Assembly: GCA_040877545.1 (NCBI GenBank)
Contig: JBBDNN010000067.1
Span: 1-64,000, forward strand
Direction of reading: 5' to 3'
DNA length: 64,000 nucleotides
Source: Gracilimonas sp040877545
GTDB taxonomy: Bacteria; Bacteroidota; Rhodothermia; Balneolales; Balneolaceae
The translations under genes and the position numbers were made by a program. Every line of letters begins with the position of its first letter. Position 1 is the first letter of the stretch. The notes beneath the pieces were generated by a model, which did not search any database, was not told the DNA's origin, and was given only the letters and a program-made list of their open reading frames with translations. Shown here one piece after another: positions 45,281 to 58,470 of this stretch.

Positions 45281-46567
45281 ATGGCTGTAGATTGGAAATC
45301 ATATAAACCAGTTATCATCCCCGACATACCAAATCTTGAGCAGATTGATGTATATATCAAAAATGGTGGCTATGAGGCGCTGAAAAAAGTGGTAAACGGT
45401 GGCGACTGGACTCCTGAGAGTGTTGTCAATGAAGTGAAAGCAGCTAATATTCGCGGGCGTGGCGGTGCAGGATTTAATGCCGGCCTGAAATGGTCTTTCA
45501 TGCCTAAACCGGATGGCGGTGCAAGATATCTTGCTTGTAATGGGGATGAATCGGAACCGGGTACTTTTAAGGACCGAAAGATTTTTGAATATAATCCGCA
45601 TCTTTTTATTGAAGGAGCCTCGATTGCCGCATACGCCATGCAGATAACTACGATTTATGTGTACATCCGGGGCGAATATTATTCCTGGATAAAGATGATG
45701 GAAAAAGCTCTCAAAGATGCCTACGACAAAGGATTTATTGGGGAGAATCTTTTTGGATCAGATTTTAGTGTTGATTTCCATGTAATCAGCGGAGCGGGAG
45801 CTTATATATGTGGAGAAGAAACCTCCATGCTCGAATCGCTGGAAGGCAAACGTGGTTATCCGCGTGTGAAACCTCCCTTCCCTGCACAAAAAGGACTTTG
45901 GGGGCGCCCAACAACCATCAACAATATTGAAACGCTCGCCAATGTGCCACTTGTTATAAATAATGGCGCGGATTGGTTTAAGGGAATTGGAGTAGAAACG
46001 CATCCCGGCCCTGTTCTTTATGGGATCTCAGGTCATGTAAACCGGCCGGGAGTTTATGAGCTGCCTTCTGGTGTTCCTGTAATGGATATGATTAATGATG
46101 TTGCCGGCGGAATGCGCAATGGCAAAAAACTGAAAGCGCTGATTCCGGGCGGTTCTTCCACCCCCGTACTACGTGCCGATCAACTTGAAGGTATTTCTAT
46201 GGATGCTGATTCTTTACGTGAAGCAGGTTCTATGATGGGAACTGCCGGCATGATTGTAATGGACGAAGACACTGACATGGTAGATATGTTGTGGAGAATT
46301 TCCCACTTCTATGCCCATGAATCTTGCGGGCAATGCACTCCATGCCGAGATGGTACAGGTTGGGCAGAAAAGATTTTATTGAAAATCAAAAACGGAAATG
46401 GTGAAGTTCGGGATTTAGAACTGCTTCATGCAGTTGCAAATCAAATGGAAGGCCGAACGATTTGTGCGCTGGCAGATGCCGCCGCCTGGCCAATACGGAA
46501 TACCATCAACCGATTCAGAGACGAATTTGAAGCACGTTGCAAAAAAAGCGTTCATGCAGTTGCGTAA
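45281..46567 (+). CDS. nuoF: NADH-quinone oxidoreductase subunit F
   Basis: 428 residues. FMN/NADH-binding subunit with NIRGRGGAGFNAGLKW, NGDESEPGTFKDR, GAGAYICGEETSMLESLEGK and the 4Fe-4S motif ESCGQCTPCRDGTGW. It takes electrons from NADH. It follows nuoE by 2 bp. After its stop the operon is interrupted by a 464-bp insert before nuoG. Confidence 0.97.
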   Translation: MAVDWKSYKPVIIPDIPNLEQIDVYIKNGGYEALKKVVNGGDWTPESVVNEVKAANIRGRGGAGFNAGLKWSFMPKPDGGARYLACNGDESEPGTFKDRKIFEYNPHLFIEGASIAAYAMQITTIYVYIRGEYYSWIKMMEKALKDAYDKGFIGENLFGSDFSVDFHVISGAGAYICGEETSMLESLEGKRGYPRVKPPFPAQKGLWGRPTTINNIETLANVPLVINNGADWFKGIGVETHPGPVLYGISGHVNRPGVYELPSGVPVMDMINDVAGGMRNGKKLKALIPGGSSTPVLRADQLEGISMDADSLREAGSMMGTAGMIVMDEDTDMVDMLWRISHFYAHESCGQCTPCRDGTGWAEKILLKIKNGNGEVRDLELLHAVANQMEGRTICALADAAAWPIRNTINRFRDEFEARCKKSVHAVA

Positions 46568-46574
46568 GGGATTA

Positions 46575-47033
46575 ATGATTTTAAATTGACGATTTATGAA
46601 TAATTAGCTGCAATTTGAATAAAGATGATCTAAAAATACGTACTAAAGAATGTGCCCATAGATGTGTGAAATTGGCGATCAGTTTACCAAAAATATATTT
46701 GGGCAATCACATAAAAGGTCAACTGATTCGATGCGGAACCTCTGTAGCTGCAAATTACCGTGCAGCATGTCTTGGGCATAGCAAAGCAGCCTTTACTGCT
46801 AAATTAAGTATTGTTATTGAAGAAGCTGATGAATCTGAATTTTGGTTGCAATTTATTATTGATGAAAAACTTAAACCGACTAACTTGGTAGAACCATTGA
46901 AGAACGAAGCACATGAATTAGCTTCTATATTTATTTCTTCAAGAAAAACAGCACAAAGAAAACATTGATTTATTATGATTGAAAATTTATAAACAATCAT
47001 AAATTATAAATCATAAATCAACAATTAAAAGAT
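46575..47033. repeat. Imperfect inverted repeats flanking the four-helix-bundle gene
   Basis: The left copy (46575-46599) read in reverse complement begins TCATAAATCGTCAATTTAAA, and the right copy (47011-47033) begins TCATAAATCAACAATTAAAA, so they form an imperfect inverted pair around the inserted gene. The right flank also repeats AATCATAAAT and AATCATAAATC in tandem (46996-47018). This suggests insertion as a unit. Confidence 0.55.
46615..46968 (+). CDS. Four-helix-bundle protein (23S rRNA intervening-sequence protein family)
   Basis: 117 residues. It matches the short four-helix-bundle family first described from 23S rRNA intervening sequences: IRTKECAHRCVKLAISLPK, GNHIKGQLIRCGTSVAANYRAA, KAAFTAKLSIVIEEADESEFWLQF and ELASIFISSRKTA. 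The start is TTG 46615; no in-frame ATG exists after the upstream stop. It sits between nuoF and nuoG, in the same direction, with imperfect inverted repeats on both sides. It is not a respiratory subunit; the function of the family is unknown. Confidence 0.85.
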   Translation: MNKDDLKIRTKECAHRCVKLAISLPKIYLGNHIKGQLIRCGTSVAANYRAACLGHSKAAFTAKLSIVIEEADESEFWLQFIIDEKLKPTNLVEPLKNEAHELASIFISSRKTAQRKH

Positions 47034-48771
47034 GCCAGAAGTATTTATAGACGGAAAACGATACGAGTTTGAAGAAGGCAATGACAAAGGCCTTCTGCAA
47101 TTTATTCTTGATCAGGGGAAAGAAGTGCCTTTTTTCTGCTATCACCCAGCCATGAGCGCACCGGCTAATTGCCGCCAGTGTTTTGTAATGGTGGGTACGC
47201 CAGTAAAAGACAGAGAAACCGGTGAGTATGAATTAGATGAGAATGGTGAGCGAGTGATCCGTTGGTTTCCTAAAATGCAAACTTCCTGTACCACTCAATT
47301 ACAGGATGGCATGGTGGTTCATACACAAGAGACTAGTGACGATGTTGCTGAAGCCCAAAAAGATACTATGGAGTTTCTGCTTATTAATCACCCCCTCGAT
47401 TGTCCAATCTGTGATCAGGCCGGGGAATGTCCGCTTCAAATTCAGGCATATAAATATGGGCCCGAAGGCAGCCGGTTTGAAGTTAAGAAAGTACACAAGC
47501 CAAAAAGAGTAGCCCTCGGCCCCCGGGTAACTTTAGATGCCGAACGGTGCATCAACTGTACACGATGTGTGAGATTTACCGATGAAATTAGCGAATCGCA
47601 CCAATTAACAATTACCTCCCGGGGGGATAAAAATTTCCCAACCACCGCTCCCGGCCGACAGTTTGACGATCCCTATTCAATGAACACCATCGATATTTGT
47701 CCGGTTGGCGCCCTTACCTCCTCCGACTTCAGGTTCAAAGCCCGTGTGTGGGAAATGAATCAAACACCAAGTATTGATGTAACCAACGGAAAAGGTGCAA
47801 ATATTGATATATGGACCCGGGATAACCTGGTTCTTCGCATCACCCCAAGATATAATGGTGAAGTGAACGATCACTGGATGACCGATGAAGGCAGAAATGC
47901 CTATCGCAGATTTAATGAAAACAGAGTTTCCCGCCCTGCAATAAAACTGGATGGTGACAATCAATCCAAAACTTCCTGGAATAATGCCATCGAGACTTTT
48001 GCTGAGACTTTGGAAGCCAGCAAGCCCGAAGATGTACTCGTAATTGGAAGTGCACATGCCTCGGTAGAAGAAAATTATGTACTCATGAAATTTTTCAACC
48101 TTTGGGGAGTAAATAATTTCAAATACGTTCCTCATGTTATTGAAGGTTCCGGAGATGATTTTTTGATGACCGACGATCAGGCTCCAAATACAAACGGTGT
48201 ACAACTGCTCGGTTTTGAAAAGAGCAGCGATTTAAAAACTGCCGTTTCTGATGCCAAAATAGTTATTACGCTTTCTGATGAACTGGTTGATCGGGAAGTA
48301 TTATCAGCGGATGATCTAAAAGGAAAGTTTAGCGTTCTGCTATCCACCAATGAGTGTAAAACAAGCAAGGCTGCAGATTTAGTAATCCCGGTTACCTGTG
48401 TTGCCGAACATGCCGCAAGTTATGTAAATGTTGATGGTCGTATTCAACGCTCCCTACCCGCTAAAGAAACCAAGTACACGAACCGCAGCATTGAACTTGA
48501 GATGTCGCAAGGCCGCTTAGATCGTTACGGCACTAATTTTGATAATTGGGTTTCTGAAGACAATAAAGTTGACTGTTTACCGACCTGGACAATTATGAGC
48601 CAACTTGCCGGCCGCATGGGACTTGATATTTCTTATGAAACTGCCAGAGATGTTCTGGATGAAATTTCCACTTCTATTCCTGCTTTTGAAGGGGTCAGTT
48701 TTGAAAGAATGGATAGTGAAATGGGCATCAATATAAATCCTTCACAAAAAAAAGAGGCAGATCTTAAATGA
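47032..48771 (+). CDS. nuoG: NADH-quinone oxidoreductase subunit G (short form)
   Basis: 579 residues, clearly shorter than the roughly 900 of E. coli. The N-terminal iron-sulfur domain is complete: 2Fe-2S cysteines in FCYHPAMSAPANCRQC, CPICDQAGECPLQ for the His-Cys3 cluster region, and CINCTRCVRF for a 4Fe-4S cluster. The C-terminal molybdopterin-like domain is reduced. ATG 47032 overlaps the end of the right-hand inverted repeat. It carries electrons along the peripheral arm. Confidence 0.93.
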   Translation: MPEVFIDGKRYEFEEGNDKGLLQFILDQGKEVPFFCYHPAMSAPANCRQCFVMVGTPVKDRETGEYELDENGERVIRWFPKMQTSCTTQLQDGMVVHTQETSDDVAEAQKDTMEFLLINHPLDCPICDQAGECPLQIQAYKYGPEGSRFEVKKVHKPKRVALGPRVTLDAERCINCTRCVRFTDEISESHQLTITSRGDKNFPTTAPGRQFDDPYSMNTIDICPVGALTSSDFRFKARVWEMNQTPSIDVTNGKGANIDIWTRDNLVLRITPRYNGEVNDHWMTDEGRNAYRRFNENRVSRPAIKLDGDNQSKTSWNNAIETFAETLEASKPEDVLVIGSAHASVEENYVLMKFFNLWGVNNFKYVPHVIEGSGDDFLMTDDQAPNTNGVQLLGFEKSSDLKTAVSDAKIVITLSDELVDREVLSADDLKGKFSVLLSTNECKTSKAADLVIPVTCVAEHAASYVNVDGRIQRSLPAKETKYTNRSIELEMSQGRLDRYGTNFDNWVSEDNKVDCLPTWTIMSQLAGRMGLDISYETARDVLDEISTSIPAFEGVSFERMDSEMGININPSQKKEADLK

Positions 48772-49799
48772 GTCCAGGTGGAATTGATATTTTCGGGTTA
48801 TTTATACCAACTTGGGTCTTGGTTCTAATTGTCGGAATGATTAGTTATCTCAACTCAGCCGCCATATTGGTTTACGTAGAGCGAAGGGTTGCCAGTTTTA
48901 TACAAAATCGTGTGGGACCAAATCGAGTGGGACCTTTCGGACTTCTGCAGCCATTAGCCGATGTTGCTAAACTTCTCTTCAAAGAAGATGTAACTCCTGC
49001 TCATGGCTATAAAGTATTGCACACATTAGCCCCGATGATACCTGTAACCACTGCTTTAATGACGGTGGCAGTTATTCCTTTTGGAGAAACCTTGTACGTC
49101 ACCGATATAAATGCCGGAGTTTTATATTTGCTTGCGGTAGCTTCGCTGGGCGTTTATGGCGTAACACTGGCAGGCTGGGCATCAAACAGTAAATATTCTC
49201 TTTTAGGAGGATTGAGAGCTGCCGCACAGATGATCAGTTATGAATTACCAATGGGAATGGCTGTAGCTTCTGTGGTTTTAGTTGCCGGATCTTTAAGTGT
49301 TGTTCAGATAGCAGCCTCGCAGGAATATTTATGGAATATCTTTATCAATCCAATTGGAGCTGTGATTTTTATAGTAGCAGCATTTGCCGAAGCCAACCGA
49401 ACACCTTTCGATTTAGTTGAAGCCGAGCAGGAATTAGTTGGCGGTTTCCATACCGAGTACAGCGGCATGAAGTTCGGTACATTTTTTCTTGCTGAATACA
49501 TGCACGTATTCATTGGAAGTATTTTGATCACCACCTTCTTCTTTGGAAGTTATCACCTTCCTTTTGCCGGATATTGGCTGCCTGAGCTGGAACCACTTGC
49601 CAAGGGGATTTTGGATGTATGTGTGTTCATGGCTAAAGTTTCTTTCTGGTGTTTTGTATTTATATGGGTACGCTGGACTATTCCACGCTTCAAATACAAT
49701 CAGGTAATGAAATTAGGCTGGGGAAGAATGCTACCGCTCAGTATTATTAATTTTGTGTTAATTGCTGCAGGGATGTATGCTTATACTCACCTCTTCTGA
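48768..49799 (+). CDS. nuoH: NADH-quinone oxidoreductase subunit H
   Basis: 343 residues, about eight or nine membrane segments. Signatures: YVERRVASFIQNRVGPNRVGPFGLLQPLADVAKLL, GWASNSKYSLLGGLRAAAQMISYE and AEANRTPFDLVEAEQELVGGFHTEYSGMKF. It forms the quinone tunnel with NuoA/B/D. It overlaps nuoG by 4 bp. No nuoI follows; a strong terminator ends the operon 42 bp downstream. Confidence 0.97.
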   Translation: MSPGGIDIFGLFIPTWVLVLIVGMISYLNSAAILVYVERRVASFIQNRVGPNRVGPFGLLQPLADVAKLLFKEDVTPAHGYKVLHTLAPMIPVTTALMTVAVIPFGETLYVTDINAGVLYLLAVASLGVYGVTLAGWASNSKYSLLGGLRAAAQMISYELPMGMAVASVVLVAGSLSVVQIAASQEYLWNIFINPIGAVIFIVAAFAEANRTPFDLVEAEQELVGGFHTEYSGMKFGTFFLAEYMHVFIGSILITTFFFGSYHLPFAGYWLPELEPLAKGILDVCVFMAKVSFWCFVFIWVRWTIPRFKYNQVMKLGWGRMLPLSIINFVLIAAGMYAYTHLF

Positions 49800-49840
49800 T
49801 TAAAAGAGTTTAAGAGATCAGGGAATTACGAAGATTTTAA

Positions 49841-49870
49841 AGAAACCGGCTTCTGCCGGTTTCTTTTTTG
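49841..49870 (+). terminator. Rho-independent terminator after nuoH
   Basis: The perfect stem AGAAACCGGC/GCCGGTTTCT with the tetraloop TTCT (49841-49864) is followed by TTTTTT. It ends the nuoA-H transcript. Confidence 0.95.
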
Positions 49871-50015
49871 GTTTCAGTTTCTTCTTTTCTTTGAAACCAA
49901 TTCTGAGTTTGACGATTTGTAATCACCCAAACATGCTATTAACCGGCATGGTGTTATTTTCTATTATCCTTGCAGTTCTTGATTGAACTTCACCCCAAAA
50001 CAAAAAGAGATGGTT

Positions 50016-50513
50016 ATGAAGACGATTAAATTTTTGACGGTACTGGTTAGTATTTTTGTATTTAACGCATGTGTCATCCACGATAATGATATAGAAACTG
50101 AAGTTGATCTGGTTTATACCGACACGATCACAATTTTGGCCGCCGATTTTGTCGCAGAAGATGAATATGTTTCTGTGGCGGAATATGGTTGGAATAACCT
50201 GGATGAGTATATGGTAGATGAAGGCTTGGTTTTAGGTTATCTGAGATTTGAAGGTACAACCGCATGGCAGGCACTTCCTTTTGCAATACCTTTTGAAAAT
50301 GATTTTGTGAATCTTCGTTATTTTTTTGATGTAGATAACTTCAGCCTTGTTGCAGAAGGTGAGATTCCTGATAATAATCAGGAAAATGTGGAGCTTTTTC
50401 ATGGTGATGTTCTTCGAATTATTGCTATCCCTCCCTCACAAATAGTAAGTGGAAAAGGAATTGATTACAGCAATTATGAGCAGGTAGCCGAGATATACGG
50501 TTTAGAGAAATAA
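50016..50513 (+). CDS. Hypothetical lipoprotein
   Basis: About 165 residues. Starting at ATG 50016 gives MKTIKFLTVLVSIFVFNAC with C19 as lipidation site; ATG 50010 two codons earlier is also possible, and the frame opens at TTG 49983. The mature part is acidic (VIHDNDIETEVDLVYTDTIT) without a recognised domain. It stands alone between nuoH and a small barrel gene. Confidence 0.65.
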   Translation: MKTIKFLTVLVSIFVFNACVIHDNDIETEVDLVYTDTITILAADFVAEDEYVSVAEYGWNNLDEYMVDEGLVLGYLRFEGTTAWQALPFAIPFENDFVNLRYFFDVDNFSLVAEGEIPDNNQENVELFHGDVLRIIAIPPSQIVSGKGIDYSNYEQVAEIYGLEK

Positions 50514-50698
50514 AAACTCATACGCCTTCAGAGTTTCATATTAAACCAAAAAATTTCGTAACAAACCGAGGTATAATTTCTCTTGTTGCAAGTTTTCACC
50601 TTAGATTCTTCTATCTAATGAACATTTACTTTAGCTTCTTCAACCCAAAATTGAATAGTTAAATTTTTTATAGAATCATTAATCAAACGGAGATATAA

Positions 50699-51187
50699 AT
50701 GTCATCAAAACTGATACAAAAAATAACAGTTCTTTTTATCCTCACTTTTGGAATTACATTAACAAGTCATGCACAAACTTTACCGGAAATGGGTAGCTTA
50801 GGGATTCGGGCTAATATCGGTGGTCAGACTACTATTGAAATGCCATACATGATGAATAGAAATTTATCATTGGCTCCTTATCTCGGATTTAGTACTGTGG
50901 AAAATTTCGATACTAATTTCAGCTTCGGGGTAAAGCCGAGATATTATACCGGTATTTCCAATGCAGTAGCACCCTATTTTACCGGCACACTCGGCATGAC
51001 AAACAGGTCTATTGATGGAGTAGATACCTCTGAAACTAATTTCACTCTTGGAGCAGGATATGGAGCGGAGTACTTTTTTTCGGATAAATTTAGCGTAAGT
51101 GCCGACGCTAACTTAAATGCCCGTTTTGGTGATAACGCTAATACATTTGGAACTGAAGCCAGAGTTTCTGCTTCTATTTACTTTTGA
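50699..51187 (+). CDS. Small outer membrane beta-barrel protein (hypothetical)
   Basis: 162 residues with signal peptide MSSKLIQKITVLFILTFGIT and cleavage likely after HAQ (TSHAQTLPEM). The mature part alternates polar and hydrophobic residues in about eight strands (LSLAPYLGFSTVENF, TNFTLGAGYGAEYFFSDKFS, VSADANLNARFG) and ends in SASIYF with a C-terminal Phe, the usual signature of barrels inserted by BamA. Function unknown. The GGAG at 50689-50692 supports the start at 50699. Confidence 0.75.
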   Translation: MSSKLIQKITVLFILTFGITLTSHAQTLPEMGSLGIRANIGGQTTIEMPYMMNRNLSLAPYLGFSTVENFDTNFSFGVKPRYYTGISNAVAPYFTGTLGMTNRSIDGVDTSETNFTLGAGYGAEYFFSDKFSVSADANLNARFGDNANTFGTEARVSASIYF

Positions 51188-51208
51188 AACCTAATTATCA
51201 CTTCTTTT

Positions 51209-51238
51209 AAAAGCCGCCTTCGTGCGGCTTTTCTTTCG
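51209..51238. terminator. Terminator shared by the barrel gene and possibly the CheB-CheR gene
   Basis: AAAAGCCGC (51209-51217) pairs with GCGGCTTTT (51224-51232) around a CTTCGT loop, followed on the plus strand by TTTTCTTTC. The converging CheB-CheR gene ends 19 bp further on, so the hairpin may serve both directions; the T run is better on the plus strand. Confidence 0.85.
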
Positions 51239-51256
51239 CTATTTCCCACGGATGAA

Positions 51257-54559
<3,303 letters not shown>

Positions 54560-54804
54560 ATTATTATATTGAAACAGTTTTCAGAGAATGTCCAGATTAC
54601 AATTCTTAAGTCTACAAAATACCCTTATTAAAAATTAGGCAAATTATCTCCGTAAAAGATTCAGAAGTCTTAGAATATTTCAACTCTCTATCACGGTGCT
54701 TTTGGTAGCTATTTCTCCCTTTTACTTTGGGAAAGTATCTTATAGTCATTTTCCTCATTAGTCTTAATTAACTGAGCAAAAGTAATTTTAGTTCAAAAAA
54801 GGCT

Positions 54805-55758
54805 TCAAAACAATTCTTTAGCTACCTCATAAACCGAGCCTGATTTCCCCATTGAATAGAAGTGCAGCGTAGGCACTCCGAACTCTATTAGTTCTTTGGA
54901 TTGAGCAATGGCCCATTCGATACCAACTTCTCTGGCAGCATCATTATCAGCACATGCTTCAATCTCTTGTGAAAGCTCAACTGGTATATCAACATGAAAA
55001 AGCTGCGCCAGCAAATTTACCTGTCTTTTAGTGGTGATAGGCTTTAAACCGGGAATGATGGGAACTTTTATGCCTGCACCCCTGCACTTCTTTACAAACT
55101 TAAAAAAAGATTTATTATCAAAAAACATCTGTGTAACGATATAATTTCCGCCTTTATCGATCTTCTTCTTCAGAAAATTAATATCCGTTTCCATATTGGG
55201 GGCAGCAAAATGCTTCTCAGGATAACCCGCCACACCAATACAAAAATCTGAAGGCATTGCATTTTCCAACTCCTCATCCAGGTAAATCCCTTTATTAAGG
55301 CACATTACCTGGTCTATGAGATCAGAGGCATATTCATGACCACCGGGTTCTGCTTTAAATTCCCGTTCAGGCTTTTTGGTATCCCCCTGAATCAGCAGCA
55401 CGTTCTCTATGCCCAAAAAATTAAGATCAATAAGCGCATTTTCGGTTTCTTCTCTTGTAAATCCACCACAAATTATGTGGGGAACCGCATCAACCTGGTA
55501 ATGATTTTGAATGGCCGCACATATACCTACCGTACCCGGCCGTTTACGTACCGTTTTTCGCTCAAGAAGTCCATTCTTCTTTTTCTTATACACATATTCC
55601 TCACGATGGTAGGTGACATCTACAAAGGGCGGTTTGAATTCCATCAGCGGATCCATGTGATCGAATAAAGTTCGGATATTTTGGCCTTTTAAAGGTGGTA
55701 AAACCTCGATGGTAAATAAAGGATCATTAGCATTTTCAATGTGTTCAGTAACTTTCAT
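54805..55758 (-). CDS. metF: Methylenetetrahydrofolate reductase
   Basis: 317 residues, TIM barrel with FAD. It makes 5-methyl-THF for MetH. Signatures: FTIEVLPPLKGQNI, GTVGICAAIQNHYQVDAVPHIICGGF, LLIQGDTKK, CIGVAGYPEKH, YIVTQMFFDNKSFFKFV and PIIPGLKPIT. Its ATG overlaps the metH stop (ATGA). The 245 bp after its stop hold no gene that I can see. Confidence 0.95.
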   Translation of the reverse strand: MKVTEHIENANDPLFTIEVLPPLKGQNIRTLFDHMDPLMEFKPPFVDVTYHREEYVYKKKKNGLLERKTVRKRPGTVGICAAIQNHYQVDAVPHIICGGFTREETENALIDLNFLGIENVLLIQGDTKKPEREFKAEPGGHEYASDLIDQVMCLNKGIYLDEELENAMPSDFCIGVAGYPEKHFAAPNMETDINFLKKKIDKGGNYIVTQMFFDNKSFFKFVKKCRGAGIKVPIIPGLKPITTKRQVNLLAQLFHVDIPVELSQEIEACADNDAAREVGIEWAIAQSKELIEFGVPTLHFYSMGKSGSVYEVAKELF

Positions 55759-58454
55759 TTTGTACCTGGATCGTAATCTAAATTAGGAGAAAGCCATTTT
55801 TCTACTTTCTCTTTGCTGTATGATTTTCTCTGTGCATAATCTTCCACCTGGTCTTCTCCAATATTCCCCACACGGAAATATCTCGATAACGGATGGGAAA
55901 AATAAATTCCGCTAACCGATGATGCAGGATACATGGCAAATGATTCTGTGAGTGTAATTCCCGCTTGCTCTTCCACTTTCAGCAAGTCGAATAATGTTCT
56001 CTTTTCAGTATGATCCGGGCAAGCCGGATATCCCGGCGCAGGACGGATACCGGAATATTCCTCTGCAATCAGTTCTTCATTTGAGAAAGGTTCTTCTTTC
56101 GAATAGCCCCAATATTCAGTCCGTACTTTCTGATGCATCAATTCAGCAAATGCTTCAGCCAGCCGGTCGGCCACTGCTTTTACCATGATGACCATATAAT
56201 CATCATTTTGCCTTTTGTATTTCGTGATGATCTTCTCAATACCCATCCCGGCGGTTACTGCAAAAAATCCTATGTAATCTGTTTTTCCTTCTTTTTGTGG
56301 GATGATAAAATCCGACAAACAGGAATTTGGCTGCCCTGGTCGTTTCTTTGTCTGCTGACGTAAAAACCGAAAATCGATCAATTCTGTTGTACGGCTTTCA
56401 TCTTCAAATAATTTTACGTCATCATCGTAAGTTACTGCAGGATAAAACCCTATAACTGATTTAGCTTGCAATAATTCATCTTCAATAATCTCATTAATTA
56501 ATTTCTGTGCATCCACTAATAGAGATTGCGCCTGCTCACCAACCGTTTCATCCTCTAATATGTCAGGATACTTTCCAGTCAGCATCCAGGTTTTGAAAAA
56601 AGGAGTCCAATCAATGTACTCCCGGATTTCTGAGATTGGATAATTTGTAAATGTTTTAGTGCCAAGAAAAGATGGTTTAGGTGGATTATAATCACCCCAA
56701 TCAATTTCAGTTTTATTGTTTCGTGCTTCCTCAATAGATAAAAGCTGCTTTTTATTCTTTCGCTGAGAATGCTTCTCCCGTAAACCTTCATATTCCAGCT
56801 TGAATGCTGTTTTAACTGCACCTTTTCTCTTTGGGCTGATAATATCTCCCGCCACCGAAACCGCCTTAGAGGCATCCAAAACGTGTATAATAGAACCTCC
56901 GTACTCCGGATCAATCTTTACAGCGGTATGAAGGCGGGATGTGGTAGCGCCGCCAATTAAAAGCGGTAAATCCAGCTTTCGTTTTTTCATCTCCCGAGCC
57001 ACATGAATCATCTCATCGAGAGAAGGAGTTATCAGCCCACTCAGACCGATGGCATCCACTTTATGCTTTTCGGCTTCATCCAAAATCTTATCTGCCGGCA
57101 CCATCACCCCAAGATCGATTACATTGTAATTATTACAAGCCAACACTACACTTACTATATTTTTTCCAATATCATGAACATCCCCTTTCACAGTGGCCAG
57201 CAATACTTTAGGTTGTTCACTTGTATCTTTATTTCTGGCTTTTTCTTCCTCAAGATACGGCGTAAGATAAGCGACTGCCTTTTTCATCACACGGGCGCTT
57301 TTCACCACCTGGGGAAGGAACATTTTTCCGGAGCCAAAAAGATCTCCCACTACATTCATCCCGTCCATTAACGGCCCTTCGATTACCAATAAAGGACTTC
57401 CATACTTGAGCCGGGCCTCTTCAGTATCATCCAGTATATGATCGGTGATTCCCTTTACCAGCGAATGGCTCAATCTTTTCTCAACCGGCCAACTTCTCCA
57501 CTCTTCATCTTCTTTTTGTTTAATGGTTGATGAAGCCCCTTTATACTCCTCGGCAATATCCATAAGCCGCTCGGTAGCATCATCTCTCCTGTTAAAGAGC
57601 ACATCTTCCACCCGCTCTAACAAATCTTTGGGAACTGAATCATAAACCTCGAGCTGAGTGGGATTCACAATCCCCATATCCATTCCATGCTGGATGGCGT
57701 GGTAAAGAAATGCGGAATGAATAGCTTCGCGAACTCTGTTATTCCCACGGAATGAAAATGAAACATTGCTAACTCCTCCAATCACATGCGCACCAGGTAG
57801 ATGCTCTCGAATCCATTTGGCTGAGTTGAAATAATCCAGTGCATTCAGCCTGTGCTCATTCATTCCCGTAGCTACGGGAAAAATGTTAGGGTCTAAAATG
57901 ATATCTGAAGGATGAAAACCAACTTTCTCTTTCAAGATTTTATAAGCTCGTCCGCAGATTTGAATTCGTCGATCCAGGGTATCCGCCTGTCCATCTTCAT
58001 CAAAAGCCATGCAAATAACCGCTGCTCCAAATCGGCGGAGAATTTTAGCTCTTCTCAAAAACTCCTCTTCACCGTCTTTAAGGCTGATAGAATTTACTAC
58101 TCCCTTTCCCTGAATGCATTTTAAGCCGGCAAGAATCACTTCCCATTTCGAGGAATCCACCATAATAGGAATTTTAGCTATATCTGGATCAGATGCTATA
58201 AGATTCAGGAAGTTGGTCATTTCTTCGACGCTTTCGAGCATACCTTCATCCATATTTACATCCAGGATCTGGGCCCCGCCCTGCACCTGATCTTGAGCAA
58301 CCTTCAATGCCAACTCATATTCCTTATTTTTTATGTGATTCAGGAAAACCTTTGAGCCAGTTACATTTGTACGCTCTCCTACATTCACAAAATTTGAATC
58401 TTCTGTTATGATGAGAGGCTCAAGTCCGCTAAGTGTGAGTGGTAGTGATTGCAT
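55755..58454 (-). CDS. metH: Methionine synthase MetH, folate-, cobalamin- and SAM-binding part
   Basis: 899 residues lacking the N-terminal homocysteine domain, which is a separate gene upstream. Pterin-binding domain: VNVGERTNVTGSKVF and the GGAQILDVNMDEGM segment (about 20-290). Cobalamin cap and domain: KGDVHDIGKNIVSVVL, with the D-x-H-x2-G His as lower B12 ligand, and GLSGLITPSLDEM (about 320-570). SAM activation domain: about 600-890 (AEAFAELMHQKVRTEYWGYS, GIRPAPGYPACPDHTEK). It transfers the methyl group from methyl-THF to cobalamin. Confidence 0.95.
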   Translation of the reverse strand: MQSLPLTLSGLEPLIITEDSNFVNVGERTNVTGSKVFLNHIKNKEYELALKVAQDQVQGGAQILDVNMDEGMLESVEEMTNFLNLIASDPDIAKIPIMVDSSKWEVILAGLKCIQGKGVVNSISLKDGEEEFLRRAKILRRFGAAVICMAFDEDGQADTLDRRIQICGRAYKILKEKVGFHPSDIILDPNIFPVATGMNEHRLNALDYFNSAKWIREHLPGAHVIGGVSNVSFSFRGNNRVREAIHSAFLYHAIQHGMDMGIVNPTQLEVYDSVPKDLLERVEDVLFNRRDDATERLMDIAEEYKGASSTIKQKEDEEWRSWPVEKRLSHSLVKGITDHILDDTEEARLKYGSPLLVIEGPLMDGMNVVGDLFGSGKMFLPQVVKSARVMKKAVAYLTPYLEEEKARNKDTSEQPKVLLATVKGDVHDIGKNIVSVVLACNNYNVIDLGVMVPADKILDEAEKHKVDAIGLSGLITPSLDEMIHVAREMKKRKLDLPLLIGGATTSRLHTAVKIDPEYGGSIIHVLDASKAVSVAGDIISPKRKGAVKTAFKLEYEGLREKHSQRKNKKQLLSIEEARNNKTEIDWGDYNPPKPSFLGTKTFTNYPISEIREYIDWTPFFKTWMLTGKYPDILEDETVGEQAQSLLVDAQKLINEIIEDELLQAKSVIGFYPAVTYDDDVKLFEDESRTTELIDFRFLRQQTKKRPGQPNSCLSDFIIPQKEGKTDYIGFFAVTAGMGIEKIITKYKRQNDDYMVIMVKAVADRLAEAFAELMHQKVRTEYWGYSKEEPFSNEELIAEEYSGIRPAPGYPACPDHTEKRTLFDLLKVEEQAGITLTESFAMYPASSVSGIYFSHPLSRYFRVGNIGEDQVEDYAQRKSYSKEKVEKWLSPNLDYDPGTK

Positions 58455-58470
58455 AATTTATTTAAACTGT

